Assembly (NCBI RefSeq): GCF_900142885.1
Contig: NZ_FRCL01000008.1
Coordinates: 62,001-126,000 of the forward strand
Direction: 5' to 3'
Length of the DNA stretch: 64,000 nt
DNA from: Flavobacterium xinjiangense
GTDB lineage: Bacteria > Bacteroidota > Bacteroidia > Flavobacteriales > Flavobacteriaceae
Shown: positions 27,171 through 35,290 of the stretch, piece by piece
Layout: the number at the start of each line of letters is the position of its first letter
Numbering within the stretch: the first letter of the stretch is position 1
Program-made: the position numbers and the translations under genes
The notes under the pieces: generated by a model
The model's database searches: none
Told to the model about the DNA's origin: nothing
The model's input: the letters and a program-made list of their open reading frames with translations, nothing else

Positions 27171-29954
27171 ATGCCAAAAATTACTGTAACAATTGCAATT
27201 TTGTTCCTTTTCTCTTTTTCAGCGTTTTCTCAAAAAACGAACCTTTCGGGTGTTTTAACCGATGGTAGCGAAAAAAAACCCATTTACAATTCGGTTGTTG
27301 CTTTATTAACCCCCAAAGACTCTATTTTATATAAGTTTACCCGATCTGATAAAGAGGGAAAATTTAATCTCAAAAATGTAATAGCAGGAAACTATATATT
27401 GATGACGGCTCATAGCCAATATGCTGATTATGTAGATGCCATAACTGTTGAAGAAGGCGAAAAAAAAATGGGGACAATTGCTTTGATGAGCAAAATTAAT
27501 GCGCTTAGAGAAGTAATTATAAAGACGGGTTCTATTAGAATTAAAGGAGATACTACCAGTTACAGAGCAAGTGATTTTAAAGTAGATGCCAATGCCAATG
27601 TAGAAGAATTATTGAAAAAACTGCCAGGAATACAAGTGGATAAAAATGGTGTAATAAAAGCCATGGGTGAAACGGTAGAAAAAGTATTAGTAGATGGCGA
27701 AGAATTTTTTGGTGATGACCCAGGGATGGCGGTAAAAAACTTGCGAGCAGATGCGGTTAAAGAAGTACAAGTTTTTGATAAGAAAAGTGATCAGGCCGAG
27801 TTTACAGGAATAGATGATGGTGATAGAAAAAAAACAATTAACCTAAAATTAAAAGAGGATAAAAAGAAAGGGTATTTTGGCAAAATAGACGCTGCAAACG
27901 GACCATTAACAAGTATTGATTCCAGATACAATATCAATTCGATGCTTAGCTCTTTTAAAGGCAAAAGAAAACTATCCGCTTTTTTATTAAATGGTAATAC
28001 AGGTCAAGATGGGCTTGGCTGGCAAGACAGCGAAAAATTTGGTGGACGAGAAGATAATGTAAGCATGAGTATGGATGATGATGGAAATGTAAATTATGAA
28101 TGGACAGGCGGCAATACTGATGATGAACCTTATGTTGACACTCAAAATGGGTTTATAAAAAACACCAACGCAGGATTGCAGTACAGCAACAAGTGGAATG
28201 ATAAACAAACATTGAATCTAGCGCCAAAATATAATAAACAAATTTATACAAACAATAATAGCAGGATTACCCAAACACAAGTAGGAGAGACCCAATTAAA
28301 CGAAAACAAATCCACGATAAGCAATGTGAACAGAAGTAATTTTAAACTAAATGCTACTTACGACGTAAAATTAGATTCTGTAAATTCCATAAAATTTACG
28401 GCCAAAACCAATTTCTACAGTACCGATAGCGATGAATTTACAAACGGACAGACTACGGGAGATAATGGATTATTAAAAAATAAACAACAAAAAACATTTA
28501 CTACAAAATCAGATAAGGAATCGTTGTTTGCAAGTATTTTGTATAAACATAAATTCGCTAAAGCCCGTCGTACATTTTCTGTAAACAGCAGTTGGAACAC
28601 TTTAAATACGAATGCAAATAATTTTTTAAAGTCTTCCAATGAAAGTTATGATGGAGGTGTTTTTTCCTCTAAGGATGATGTGGATCAAAACAAAATAGGA
28701 GAGAAAACAAATCAAAATCTTGCTTTAAACGTTGCTTATACAGAGCCTATTGGTAAGAAATTTGCTTTGCAATTTGCGCATCAAATTACTTATAACAGTG
28801 GTGAAAGCAATTATTTAACCTATGATTATTCAGATGTTACAGGCAAGTATGATTTGGTTGTAAATTCTTTATCAAACGAGTTTAAACAGACAATAACAAC
28901 AAACAAGCCCAATATAAAATTGAGTTATAATTCCAAAAAAATAAATTATAGTTTTGGAAGTGGTTTTGGTTTTACTTCGTTTGATTTGCAAGATCAAACT
29001 TTAAACAAAGAATACAAGCGCAACTACACCAACTTTTTTCCAGCTGCAAATTTCTCCTATAAATACAAAAGCAATAGTAATTTGCGTATCAATTATCAAG
29101 GGGCAACAAAACAGCCTACTATCGATCAATTACAGCCTTTGAGAAACAATCAAGATTTTTTTAATCAAATTATAGGTAATCCAGATTTAAAGCAATCCTT
29201 TACCAATAGTGTAAGTATATTTAGCAGTAGTTATAGTATTTTGACAGAATCACATTTTTACCAAAGTATTTCTCTTAGAACCACCTCCAATTTAATTTCT
29301 TACAACAAAGATATAGATCCGGAAAGTGCTAAAACAATTACCAAACCCATAAACACAAACGGAAATTTTTCCGGAAATTTTTATTTTGGATATGGATTTA
29401 AAATAAAAAAATTAGATTTAAATATTAATCTTAATCCATCTGTTAGTTATAACAAATCGGTACTTAGTATTAATAACATAATCAATGATTCTAAAACTTT
29501 AATTTCAGGTTTTTCAATGTATTTAAATAAATCCAAAGAAAAGAAATATGATATTAGTTTAAGTAATAATTTTTCAAATAACAGAAACACCACTTCACTA
29601 AATGATGAAATTAAATCATTTAACACCAATAATTTTAGTTTGGATGTAGGGGTTTATTTCAGAGAGAAATGGAAACTGTCCACGGACTACAATTTATTTT
29701 CTCGTCAAAAAACGGTCGATTTTCAAACTAATCTTACCAATCAATTATGGAATGCAAGGCTACAACGGACTTTCAAAAGCGATGAGTTTACTGCTTATAT
29801 CATGGTACGAGATATTTTGAATCAAAACATAGGCATAAAAAGGTATGTTTATGAAAACACAGTAAGTGAGGAACAAAACGATAGGCTCAAAAGATATGCT
29901 ATGATAGGCTTTACCTGGAATTTTAAAAACAAAGGCGAAACCGCAAAAAAATAA
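27171..29954 (+). CDS. Outer-membrane TonB-dependent receptor-like beta-barrel with CarboxypepD_reg domain
   Basis: A signal peptide (cleavage after AFSQ, about residue 21) precedes a CarboxypepD_reg-like domain (about 24-110) and a plug-like region (LLKKLPGIQVDKNGVIKAMG near 145-165). A large C-terminal outer-membrane barrel rich in alternating aromatic strands follows, ending in GFTWNFKNK. Members of this OMP_b-brl_3-type family commonly pair with GLPGLI proteins, as here. Substrate unknown; peptide or metal-related roles have been proposed for such pairs. It has a 240-base upstream region and lies in the mosaic segment between two glycosyltransferase 3' ends. Confidence 0.82.
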   Translation: MPKITVTIAILFLFSFSAFSQKTNLSGVLTDGSEKKPIYNSVVALLTPKDSILYKFTRSDKEGKFNLKNVIAGNYILMTAHSQYADYVDAITVEEGEKKMGTIALMSKINALREVIIKTGSIRIKGDTTSYRASDFKVDANANVEELLKKLPGIQVDKNGVIKAMGETVEKVLVDGEEFFGDDPGMAVKNLRADAVKEVQVFDKKSDQAEFTGIDDGDRKKTINLKLKEDKKKGYFGKIDAANGPLTSIDSRYNINSMLSSFKGKRKLSAFLLNGNTGQDGLGWQDSEKFGGREDNVSMSMDDDGNVNYEWTGGNTDDEPYVDTQNGFIKNTNAGLQYSNKWNDKQTLNLAPKYNKQIYTNNNSRITQTQVGETQLNENKSTISNVNRSNFKLNATYDVKLDSVNSIKFTAKTNFYSTDSDEFTNGQTTGDNGLLKNKQQKTFTTKSDKESLFASILYKHKFAKARRTFSVNSSWNTLNTNANNFLKSSNESYDGGVFSSKDDVDQNKIGEKTNQNLALNVAYTEPIGKKFALQFAHQITYNSGESNYLTYDYSDVTGKYDLVVNSLSNEFKQTITTNKPNIKLSYNSKKINYSFGSGFGFTSFDLQDQTLNKEYKRNYTNFFPAANFSYKYKSNSNLRINYQGATKQPTIDQLQPLRNNQDFFNQIIGNPDLKQSFTNSVSIFSSSYSILTESHFYQSISLRTTSNLISYNKDIDPESAKTITKPINTNGNFSGNFYFGYGFKIKKLDLNINLNPSVSYNKSVLSINNIINDSKTLISGFSMYLNKSKEKKYDISLSNNFSNNRNTTSLNDEIKSFNTNNFSLDVGVYFREKWKLSTDYNLFSRQKTVDFQTNLTNQLWNARLQRTFKSDEFTAYIMVRDILNQNIGIKRYVYENTVSEEQNDRLKRYAMIGFTWNFKNKGETAKK

Positions 29955-30092
29955 ATTAATAACTATTTTAAAAATAAAACATACAAATTTGGCAACATTC
30001 TTTTGCTTTATTTAACCCAAAAAAACAAAAGAACGAGTTTAAACGAAGTTTAAAAAACCCCGAAATCTAATTATCTAAAAGTCTAACTATCT

Positions 30093-30854
30093 ATGAAATC
30101 AATACTTTTTTTTATTGCAGCACTAATTTTTACAACTCCATCAAAAGCTCAGCAATTTGTAGATAAAGCTGTAATTGAATATGAAGTAAATACCAATCTC
30201 AAAAAAACGATGAGTAATGATAGTTGGGGTGAGATGATGAAAGATAACCTGTCTGATCTAAAAATATCCTATTTCACTTATACTTTCGCAGATAACAAAA
30301 GCGTATATAAATTTGATAGATGGAGCCCAAAAACAAGAATACCAAAAAACCAAAAAGATGCAGATGAAGAAAATATTTGGTATTTTGATTTTTCAGCAAG
30401 AAAAATGAATATGCAAAAGCAAATTGTAGGAACTAATTTTGTAATAGCAGATAGCATACCAAACATACAATGGAAAATCACAAATGAACATAGAGAAATA
30501 GCGGGTTATAATTGCCGAAAAGCCGTTGGCAAAATAATGGATGACGTGTATGTATTCGCTTTTTACACAGACGATATCACCATTTCTGGCGGTCCATGTT
30601 CTATAAGCGGTTTACCGGGTATGATTTTGGGACTTTCAATACCAAGATTATACACCTCATTTATAGCTACCAAAATAGATTTAAATAGCAGTAACGCATC
30701 GGACATAAAACCCATTGCAGCCAAAAAAGCCTATGACTTAATGGGGCTAAAATCGTTGATAGAAGAAAAAACAAAAGATTGGTATACCTACGGCGAGGAT
30801 AAAGAAGAAAACAAAAGACAAAAAAACATTTTTTTGTGGAATGCTTTTTTATAA
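30093..30854 (+). CDS. GLPGLI family protein
   Basis: A signal peptide (cleavage after SKAQ, residue 20) leads a 253-residue secreted protein. It carries the family hallmark in GLPGMILGLSIP (near 174-185), preceded by the conserved TNEHREIAGYNCRKA block (near 129-143) and a DDITISGGP segment. The family is found in Bacteroidetes and is nearly always downstream of a receptor like the one here, 138 bases away. Function is unknown. Two conserved cysteines (about 140 and 170) could pair or bind metal; that is inference. Confidence 0.88.
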   Translation: MKSILFFIAALIFTTPSKAQQFVDKAVIEYEVNTNLKKTMSNDSWGEMMKDNLSDLKISYFTYTFADNKSVYKFDRWSPKTRIPKNQKDADEENIWYFDFSARKMNMQKQIVGTNFVIADSIPNIQWKITNEHREIAGYNCRKAVGKIMDDVYVFAFYTDDITISGGPCSISGLPGMILGLSIPRLYTSFIATKIDLNSSNASDIKPIAAKKAYDLMGLKSLIEEKTKDWYTYGEDKEENKRQKNIFLWNAFL

Positions 30855-30909
30855 TTGGTTAACAACTTGATTTTGATAATTTTTTTAAATTTGGTTCTAC
30901 AACAGATAG

Positions 30910-31008
30910 TATTACCGAAATAAAAAAGCAGAGGGTTATGAGGATGCCATGCGAACGATTTCACCAAAGAAAGTGGTTTCTACTATTGAGTCGAAGCTTA
31001 TCGTTTAG
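30910..31008 (+). pseudogene. 3' remnant of a second family 9 glycosyltransferase gene
   Basis: In frame, 30913-31008 encodes YRNKKAEGYEDAMRTI followed by SPKKVVSTIESKLIV and a stop. It aligns with YGNKKVEGYEEAMRTI at the C-terminus of the intact glycosyltransferase ending at 26927. An in-frame stop lies immediately upstream at 30907-30909 and no start is present, so only the last 30-odd codons survive. The receptor and GLPGLI genes lie exactly between the intact gene and this remnant. Confidence 0.85.
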
Positions 31009-31031
31009 TAGATAAGCAGTAGCAGGTTGAA
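30991..31031 (+). repeat. Left copy of a 41-bp imperfect direct repeat flanking the FAD monooxygenase
   Basis: This 41-base segment matches 32656-32696 at 32 positions; eight of the nine differences are transitions. It begins within the last codons of the glycosyltransferase remnant. It contains the inverted repeat GCTTATC/GATAAGC around a GTTTAGTA centre. Confidence 0.7.
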
Positions 31032-31051
31032 ACCAACTATTTAATTTATGT

Positions 31052-32509
31052 TTATTGGTCTTTTTTGTTTAGACACCGTCCTCTCGGCTCATCACCCTCG
31101 TGAAGTACAATTTCCGAATGTAGGAACTGTGCGGCGGCTGCTGAATCTTTCACTTTAGAAGCCGAGCGTTCTAACATTTCTGACTCAAACACAGTTAATA
31201 CACTTTCTCTTATTCCAGCTTTCCGCCATTGAGATGAAGAGTTACATCCTTTTGAGATTCCCCGAGCTAACATGAGCGCATCCAGCAATGCTTGATTTGC
31301 CCCCTGTCCTTTGAATGGACTCATTGGGTGAGCCGCATCCCCAAGCAAGGTCACTTTACCCCCTTTTTCTAACAATTCTGATTGGAGTAATTCTCGGTCA
31401 TACACAGGATAGCCAGAAATTTTCGCTTCCAGAGTCGCAGCTAAAATTTGAGGAATGGGATCGTGCCACTGAGTTCTACGACACGCTTCTTCCTTGAGCG
31501 CTTGAGGTCCTTGAGCACTTAACGCCTTAGCCTCTTTTTCTGTCATTGGGAAGCTAAGTTGCCACATCACGGAGTCTGACGTATAAGGCATTATGTAAAT
31601 CCGTTCATTGCCATTGGCGGTTTGAAAAACAGTTGCCGAGTCAAGCAAAGAACTATTCATCCCTTCGAGAGCGCTCAAAGGACAGATGCCCAATATCACA
31701 ATGCAACCTAGGTAACGCAATGGGGTACTATCATCACCAATCAGTAACCTTCTAACCGAACTACGAATCCCATCGGCTCCAACTACAAGATCCGCATTGG
31801 AACGCTGAATTGCCCCGTTTACTTCAAAGGTCATATCAACGCCTTCGCCGTCAGATGCCGCAAAATTTATTAATTGGTGTCCCCACTGTACTGCATCATG
31901 TCCACCGAGTTGCTCAAGTAAAGCTAAACGCAAAGATTGCCGCGCGATATGCACATTTGTACGTTTCGTATACGTTTTTTCATCAGTCTGCATCCATTTT
32001 CTAATTCCCCATTCACCAATCACTTTTCCGTCTGTAGTATGCACCATATGTCTGGTTGAAATCACGCCTTTTTCTAACGAGAAAATTCCCAATCCCTCGA
32101 TTGCTTTACTGGCTTGCTGCAAAGTGAGTCCGTAGCCCTGAGATCGAGCTTCAAAGTTGATATCGCGCTCATAAAGTGTAAAAGGAATTCCGCGGTGCAA
32201 ACAAGCCACAGCTAATGCCACACCGCCTATACCACCACCAATAATAGCAACATGTGGGAAGTTTTCTTTATCTGCTATTGGATGACTAGCAGAAGGAAGC
32301 AATCCTGATCCGTTACAATTCAAGCAGGTGTATAGGTGACCTTTAGGATGAACTGGTGCTGTTCCTTCGCCTTTCGTTTTTTCAAATTGATCGAGTGCTA
32401 TCTTGTATTGGCGACGCGCTTTCATGCTGAGCCCCCGACTTTTTTTGCCTCGTCCCTGACATTCGGGACAAAAAGTCCAGCTTGCTTCTGCATTATTAAC
32501 CTTTTTCAC
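31052..32509 (-). CDS. FAD-dependent monooxygenase with N-terminal DnaJ-like zinc motif, probably horizontally acquired
   Basis: The 485-residue protein begins with two CxxCxGxG elements (CPECQGRG at 14-21 and CLNCNGSG about 62-69), as in a DnaJ zinc hook. A flavoprotein monooxygenase of the PHBH/UbiH type follows: VAIIGGGIGGVALA near 87-100, the VVGADGIRSSVR DG motif near 240-252 and LLGDAAHPMSPFKGQGANQALLDAL near 388-412. This fusion is familiar from gammaproteobacteria. Base use differs sharply: bases 31081-31140 are 33/60 G+C, against 19/60 in 30301-30360 of the neighbouring gene. The start is GTG. Substrate unknown. Confidence 0.83.
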   Translation of the reverse strand: MKKVNNAEASWTFCPECQGRGKKSRGLSMKARRQYKIALDQFEKTKGEGTAPVHPKGHLYTCLNCNGSGLLPSASHPIADKENFPHVAIIGGGIGGVALAVACLHRGIPFTLYERDINFEARSQGYGLTLQQASKAIEGLGIFSLEKGVISTRHMVHTTDGKVIGEWGIRKWMQTDEKTYTKRTNVHIARQSLRLALLEQLGGHDAVQWGHQLINFAASDGEGVDMTFEVNGAIQRSNADLVVGADGIRSSVRRLLIGDDSTPLRYLGCIVILGICPLSALEGMNSSLLDSATVFQTANGNERIYIMPYTSDSVMWQLSFPMTEKEAKALSAQGPQALKEEACRRTQWHDPIPQILAATLEAKISGYPVYDRELLQSELLEKGGKVTLLGDAAHPMSPFKGQGANQALLDALMLARGISKGCNSSSQWRKAGIRESVLTVFESEMLERSASKVKDSAAAAQFLHSEIVLHEGDEPRGRCLNKKDQ

Positions 32510-32655
32510 TTCCTTATTTATTTTACTTGATCTTGACTATCCTTTCCAAAAAAAACTTAGCCGATACAATTGATGCTGGTCTTAATAGTAAAGTAATGAT
32601 TGTAACTTTCATTACTGTTATATAATTTAACACGAGAATATTTTTCAGTTTTCAG

Positions 32656-32696
32656 TCGCAGTTTATCGTTTAATAGATAAATAGTGATAAGTTGAA
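32656..32696 (+). repeat. Right copy of the 41-bp imperfect direct repeat
   Basis: Partner of 30991-31031. The inner inverted repeat is kept as TTTATC/GATAAA around GTTTAATA, with a matched C-to-T and G-to-A change across the stem. The first codons would read QSQFIV-stop, parallel to ESKLIV-stop in the left copy. Confidence 0.65.
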
Positions 32697-32912
32697 CAGT
32701 TATAACGAGTTTACAAAGTCTACAACCGTTATGGTAGTAAAAGTAGGTACTGTATTATTGATAACTTTATATTTCTCAGACATTTTTTCAAATATATTGA
32801 TTTTAAGAAACTCTACTATAAAAACAGACGTACACCTGTTCAGAAGGTAAGACAAGCACCAGAGAACGTTAAGAGACGATTTCCAGTTGGGAGTTTGTTA
32901 TCTTTTAGTTAC

Positions 32913-32947
32913 AAAAAAGAGTTTGCATATCGCAAACTCTTTTTTTT
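32913..32947 (+). terminator. Orphan intrinsic terminator
   Basis: GAGTTTGC (32919-32926) pairs with GCAAACTC (32932-32939) across a 5-base loop. It is preceded by six A and followed by eight T, extending the stem. It would stop plus-strand transcripts, or minus-strand ones through the A-run, yet the nearest plus-strand coding sequence upstream ends in the GLPGLI region. Confidence 0.75.
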
Positions 32948-33064
32948 GTAGTTTAATTGAACAATTGTAAGTGTTCTTTTAACCATATAAGTTATAAAAG
33001 AAAATAAAAGTTCATTTATAGTATAAGTCAAACTGAATACTGCCAGTGCAAACTGAACACTTTC

Positions 33065-34117
33065 TTAAACATCATCATAATCTACATAAACAGTCGCAGA
33101 AGTTGGATGTGCTTGACAGGTAAGAATCAATCCATCAGCGATTTCTTTATCAGTAAGAATAGAGTTTTTAGTCATTTCGGCAGTTCCTGATGTAACGCGA
33201 GCCAGACAGCTGCTGCATATTCCGCCTTGACAAGAATAGGGAGCATCAAGACCTTGTTTTAAAGCGGCTTCAAGGATAGTTTGTTTTTGCGACATTTCGA
33301 AAGTCGTTTCTTCGTCATCGACCATAACGGTGATTTTTGAATGCCCTTCCAGATTTTCTTTTATCACATTTTCATGGGAAGAAGTCGTGAACAATTCGAA
33401 TTTTATCGCTGATTCTTTTATGTTTTTTTCTTTTAAAACACCAGAAACGGTATTGATCATTTCTTCCGGACCACACAAATAGAACTTGTCAAATTCCAGT
33501 TCTTTATGTTTGTTATTCAACACAAAATTCACTGCCGATTTTTCGATGCGACCAAATAATACGTTTTCTGCTTTAGCTTGACTGAAAACATAATGCACAA
33601 AAAAGCGTCCCACAAATTGTAATTGTAAATCGTGTAATTCTTGATAAAATATAGTTTCTTCGGGAGATTTATTTCCGTAGACAAGTACAAAAGAGCTTTT
33701 TGGTTCATTTTTCAAAACCGATTTTAGAATTGACATTACTGGAGTAATTCCGCTTCCGGCTACAAAAGCAACATAATTTTTTTGACGGTCCGCTTGAGGA
33801 TCAAAGGTGAATTTCCCTTCTGGTTTTCCTACTTCCAATACGTCACCCGCTTTTAGTTTTGTATTAGCAAATTGAGAAAAGGCTCCATTTTTTACCGCTT
33901 TAACAGCAATTCGTAATTCTCCGCTTTCTGGAGAAGAACAAATAGAATAGGCACGACGAATTTCTTTTCCGTCAAGTGTTAATCTCAAATTTACGTATTG
34001 ACCTGCAATAAATGCATAGTTGGGTTTTAATTCTGCTGGGACATTGAAAAGTATTGAAACCGCTGTTGCAGTTTCACGTTTTACTTCTTTTATAATGAGT
34101 TTCAGGAATGAAGACAT
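33065..34117 (-). CDS. PaaE-like ferredoxin-NADP reductase with C-terminal 2Fe-2S domain
   Basis: A 350-residue cytoplasmic electron-transfer flavoprotein. The N-terminal FAD domain has RRAYSICSSP near 55-64, the NAD(P) domain has VAGSGITPVMSIL near 119-131, and the plant-type 2Fe-2S ferredoxin domain shows C-x4-C-x2-C-x29-C (CQGGICSSC ... TCQAH) near the C-terminus. Related proteins are PaaE of phenylacetyl-CoA epoxidase and other monooxygenase reductases. No paa genes are nearby, so its partner oxygenase is unknown. Confidence 0.86.
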   Translation of the reverse strand: MSSFLKLIIKEVKRETATAVSILFNVPAELKPNYAFIAGQYVNLRLTLDGKEIRRAYSICSSPESGELRIAVKAVKNGAFSQFANTKLKAGDVLEVGKPEGKFTFDPQADRQKNYVAFVAGSGITPVMSILKSVLKNEPKSSFVLVYGNKSPEETIFYQELHDLQLQFVGRFFVHYVFSQAKAENVLFGRIEKSAVNFVLNNKHKELEFDKFYLCGPEEMINTVSGVLKEKNIKESAIKFELFTTSSHENVIKENLEGHSKITVMVDDEETTFEMSQKQTILEAALKQGLDAPYSCQGGICSSCLARVTSGTAEMTKNSILTDKEIADGLILTCQAHPTSATVYVDYDDV

Positions 34118-34217
34118 GGGATTATTTTTTTACAAAGATAGTAAACCGATATGTTTTCTAAAAGTGATAAATTTTGAAATTTTAATACCTAATGAAGTTA
34201 TGTATAAGAATCTTATG

Positions 34218-34225
34218 TATATTTG
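34218..34225 (+). promoter_or_regulatory. -7 box upstream of the PadR operon
   Basis: TATATTTG fits TAnnTTTG, 44 bases before ATG 34270. It likely drives PadR and the genes behind it; PadR proteins usually repress their own promoter. Confidence 0.5.
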
Positions 34226-34269
34226 TTTCTTAAACATGAGATTGCTTCGTGCCTCGCAACGACAAAAAA

Positions 34270-34605
34270 ATGAAAAATTCACAATTATATAAAGGAAGTT
34301 TGAATACCATAATCATGAAATTGCTGGAGGAAAACGGCAAGATGTACGGTTATGAAATTACCCAGAAAGTAAAGGCGATAACTCAAGGCGAATTAAATAT
34401 CACTGAAGGCGCTTTGTATCCTGCCTTGCATAAACTGGAAGCCGAAGGTTTGCTTGATGTGGAGATAGAAAAAGTGGATAACCGAATGCGAAAATATTAT
34501 AAACTGACTGAAAAAGGAACTACAGAAACGGTAAATAGACTTTCAGAATTGGAAGACTTTATCCGTAATATGCAGAGTTTAGTAAATCCTAAATTAGAAT
34601 TTTAA
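34270..34605 (+). CDS. PadR family transcriptional regulator
   Basis: A 111-residue winged-helix repressor. It has the PadR signature MYGYEITQKVKAITQGELNITEGALYPALHKLEAEGLL split over helices 1 to 3 and the wing (KVDNRMRKYYKLTEKG), followed by a C-terminal dimerisation helix. It resembles the short PadR-s2 class that is adjacent to membrane genes in many phyla. I start it at ATG 34270; an in-frame GTG 21 bases upstream adds only MPRNDKK. It is 3 bases before the first of three related membrane protein genes and presumably controls them. Confidence 0.9.
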   Translation: MKNSQLYKGSLNTIIMKLLEENGKMYGYEITQKVKAITQGELNITEGALYPALHKLEAEGLLDVEIEKVDNRMRKYYKLTEKGTTETVNRLSELEDFIRNMQSLVNPKLEF

Positions 34606-34608
34606 TAA

Positions 34609-35280
34609 ATGAAACTAACAGCAGAACAAATAGAATATGTATCCAATTATGTCAAATCCTTTGACATCAAATGGTATGAATTACAAGTGGAGCTTACGGA
34701 TCATATGATAACGAGTATGGAGGAAATTTGGGAAAAAGAACCTGAACTTACTTTTCATCAAGTAAAACAGTATGCTGAAAATCGTTTTGGTCGAAATGGA
34801 TTTAAGGAAGTTGAAAAAGAACGAAGAATAATTTTACATAAGGAATTTAACCGAAGCCAATGGAAAATGGTAGTCGAGTATTTGAAATTTCCTAAAATTG
34901 CAATGAGTGTTTTGTTAGTCGTTTTTGTTTATAGAATATCCTTTTATTTTGAGGACATTTCAATTTACATCAAAATTCTATTTGGAATTTTGCTTGGTGC
35001 ATCTATTATACCGATCTTTAATTGGTTTCTATACAGAAAAATAAATGGCAAAAGATTCTTGGCACTTGAAACATTATTCAGCGTCAATATTGGTTCAATA
35101 TGGTTTTCTTACTGGGGTATATTTTTAGCAAAAAACTTTATAGAAAACCTACGCAAAAATCATTTGATTTTTCTTCCTTTTTGTTGTTTCTGGGTTTTGG
35201 GTGTTTTGCTTGTAATTACCGGAAGACACTTAACCAACAAAGTCGCTTCCAACATAAAAAAACAATACCAATTAACATAA
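34609..35280 (+). CDS. Four-helix membrane protein with HAAS-like N-terminal domain (paralogue 1)
   Basis: A soluble helical domain (about 1-85) opens with MKLTAEQIEYVSNYV and carries ELTDHM (near 27-32) and FGRNGF. Four membrane helices follow, roughly at 97-114, 122-143, 152-172 and 183-202. The N-terminal layout of an ELxDH helix followed by a second helix resembles the HAAS/DUF1700-type signalling domains encoded next to PadR regulators in Firmicutes. The resemblance is structural and by context, not computed. The two following genes share the same plan. Confidence 0.6.
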   Translation: MKLTAEQIEYVSNYVKSFDIKWYELQVELTDHMITSMEEIWEKEPELTFHQVKQYAENRFGRNGFKEVEKERRIILHKEFNRSQWKMVVEYLKFPKIAMSVLLVVFVYRISFYFEDISIYIKILFGILLGASIIPIFNWFLYRKINGKRFLALETLFSVNIGSIWFSYWGIFLAKNFIENLRKNHLIFLPFCCFWVLGVLLVITGRHLTNKVASNIKKQYQLT

Positions 35281-35290
35281 ATTTCAGCAA

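Larger units (their letters stand above)
32510..33064. other. Gene-free, scar-like stretch between the monooxygenase and the reductase
   Basis: About 555 bases that include the right copy of the 41-bp repeat and a strong plus-strand terminator at 32913-32947. No recognisable gene leads into that terminator. A short frame from ATG 32731 (39 codons) and an unopened frame across 32757-32950 match nothing I know. The stretch looks like debris of earlier rearrangement. Confidence 0.5.

Noticed and set aside
30913..31008. Small independent gene
   Set aside because: There is no start codon, and a stop lies just upstream. The sequence is clearly the 3' end of a glycosyltransferase gene.
32731..32850. 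39-codon frame from ATG 32731 and an unopened frame to 32950
   Set aside because: Neither matches a known protein, and the second has no start. Noted only as possible debris before the orphan terminator.
33065..34117. Part of a phenylacetate degradation operon
   Set aside because: No paaA-D or paaG-type genes are adjacent. Only the reductase architecture resembles PaaE.
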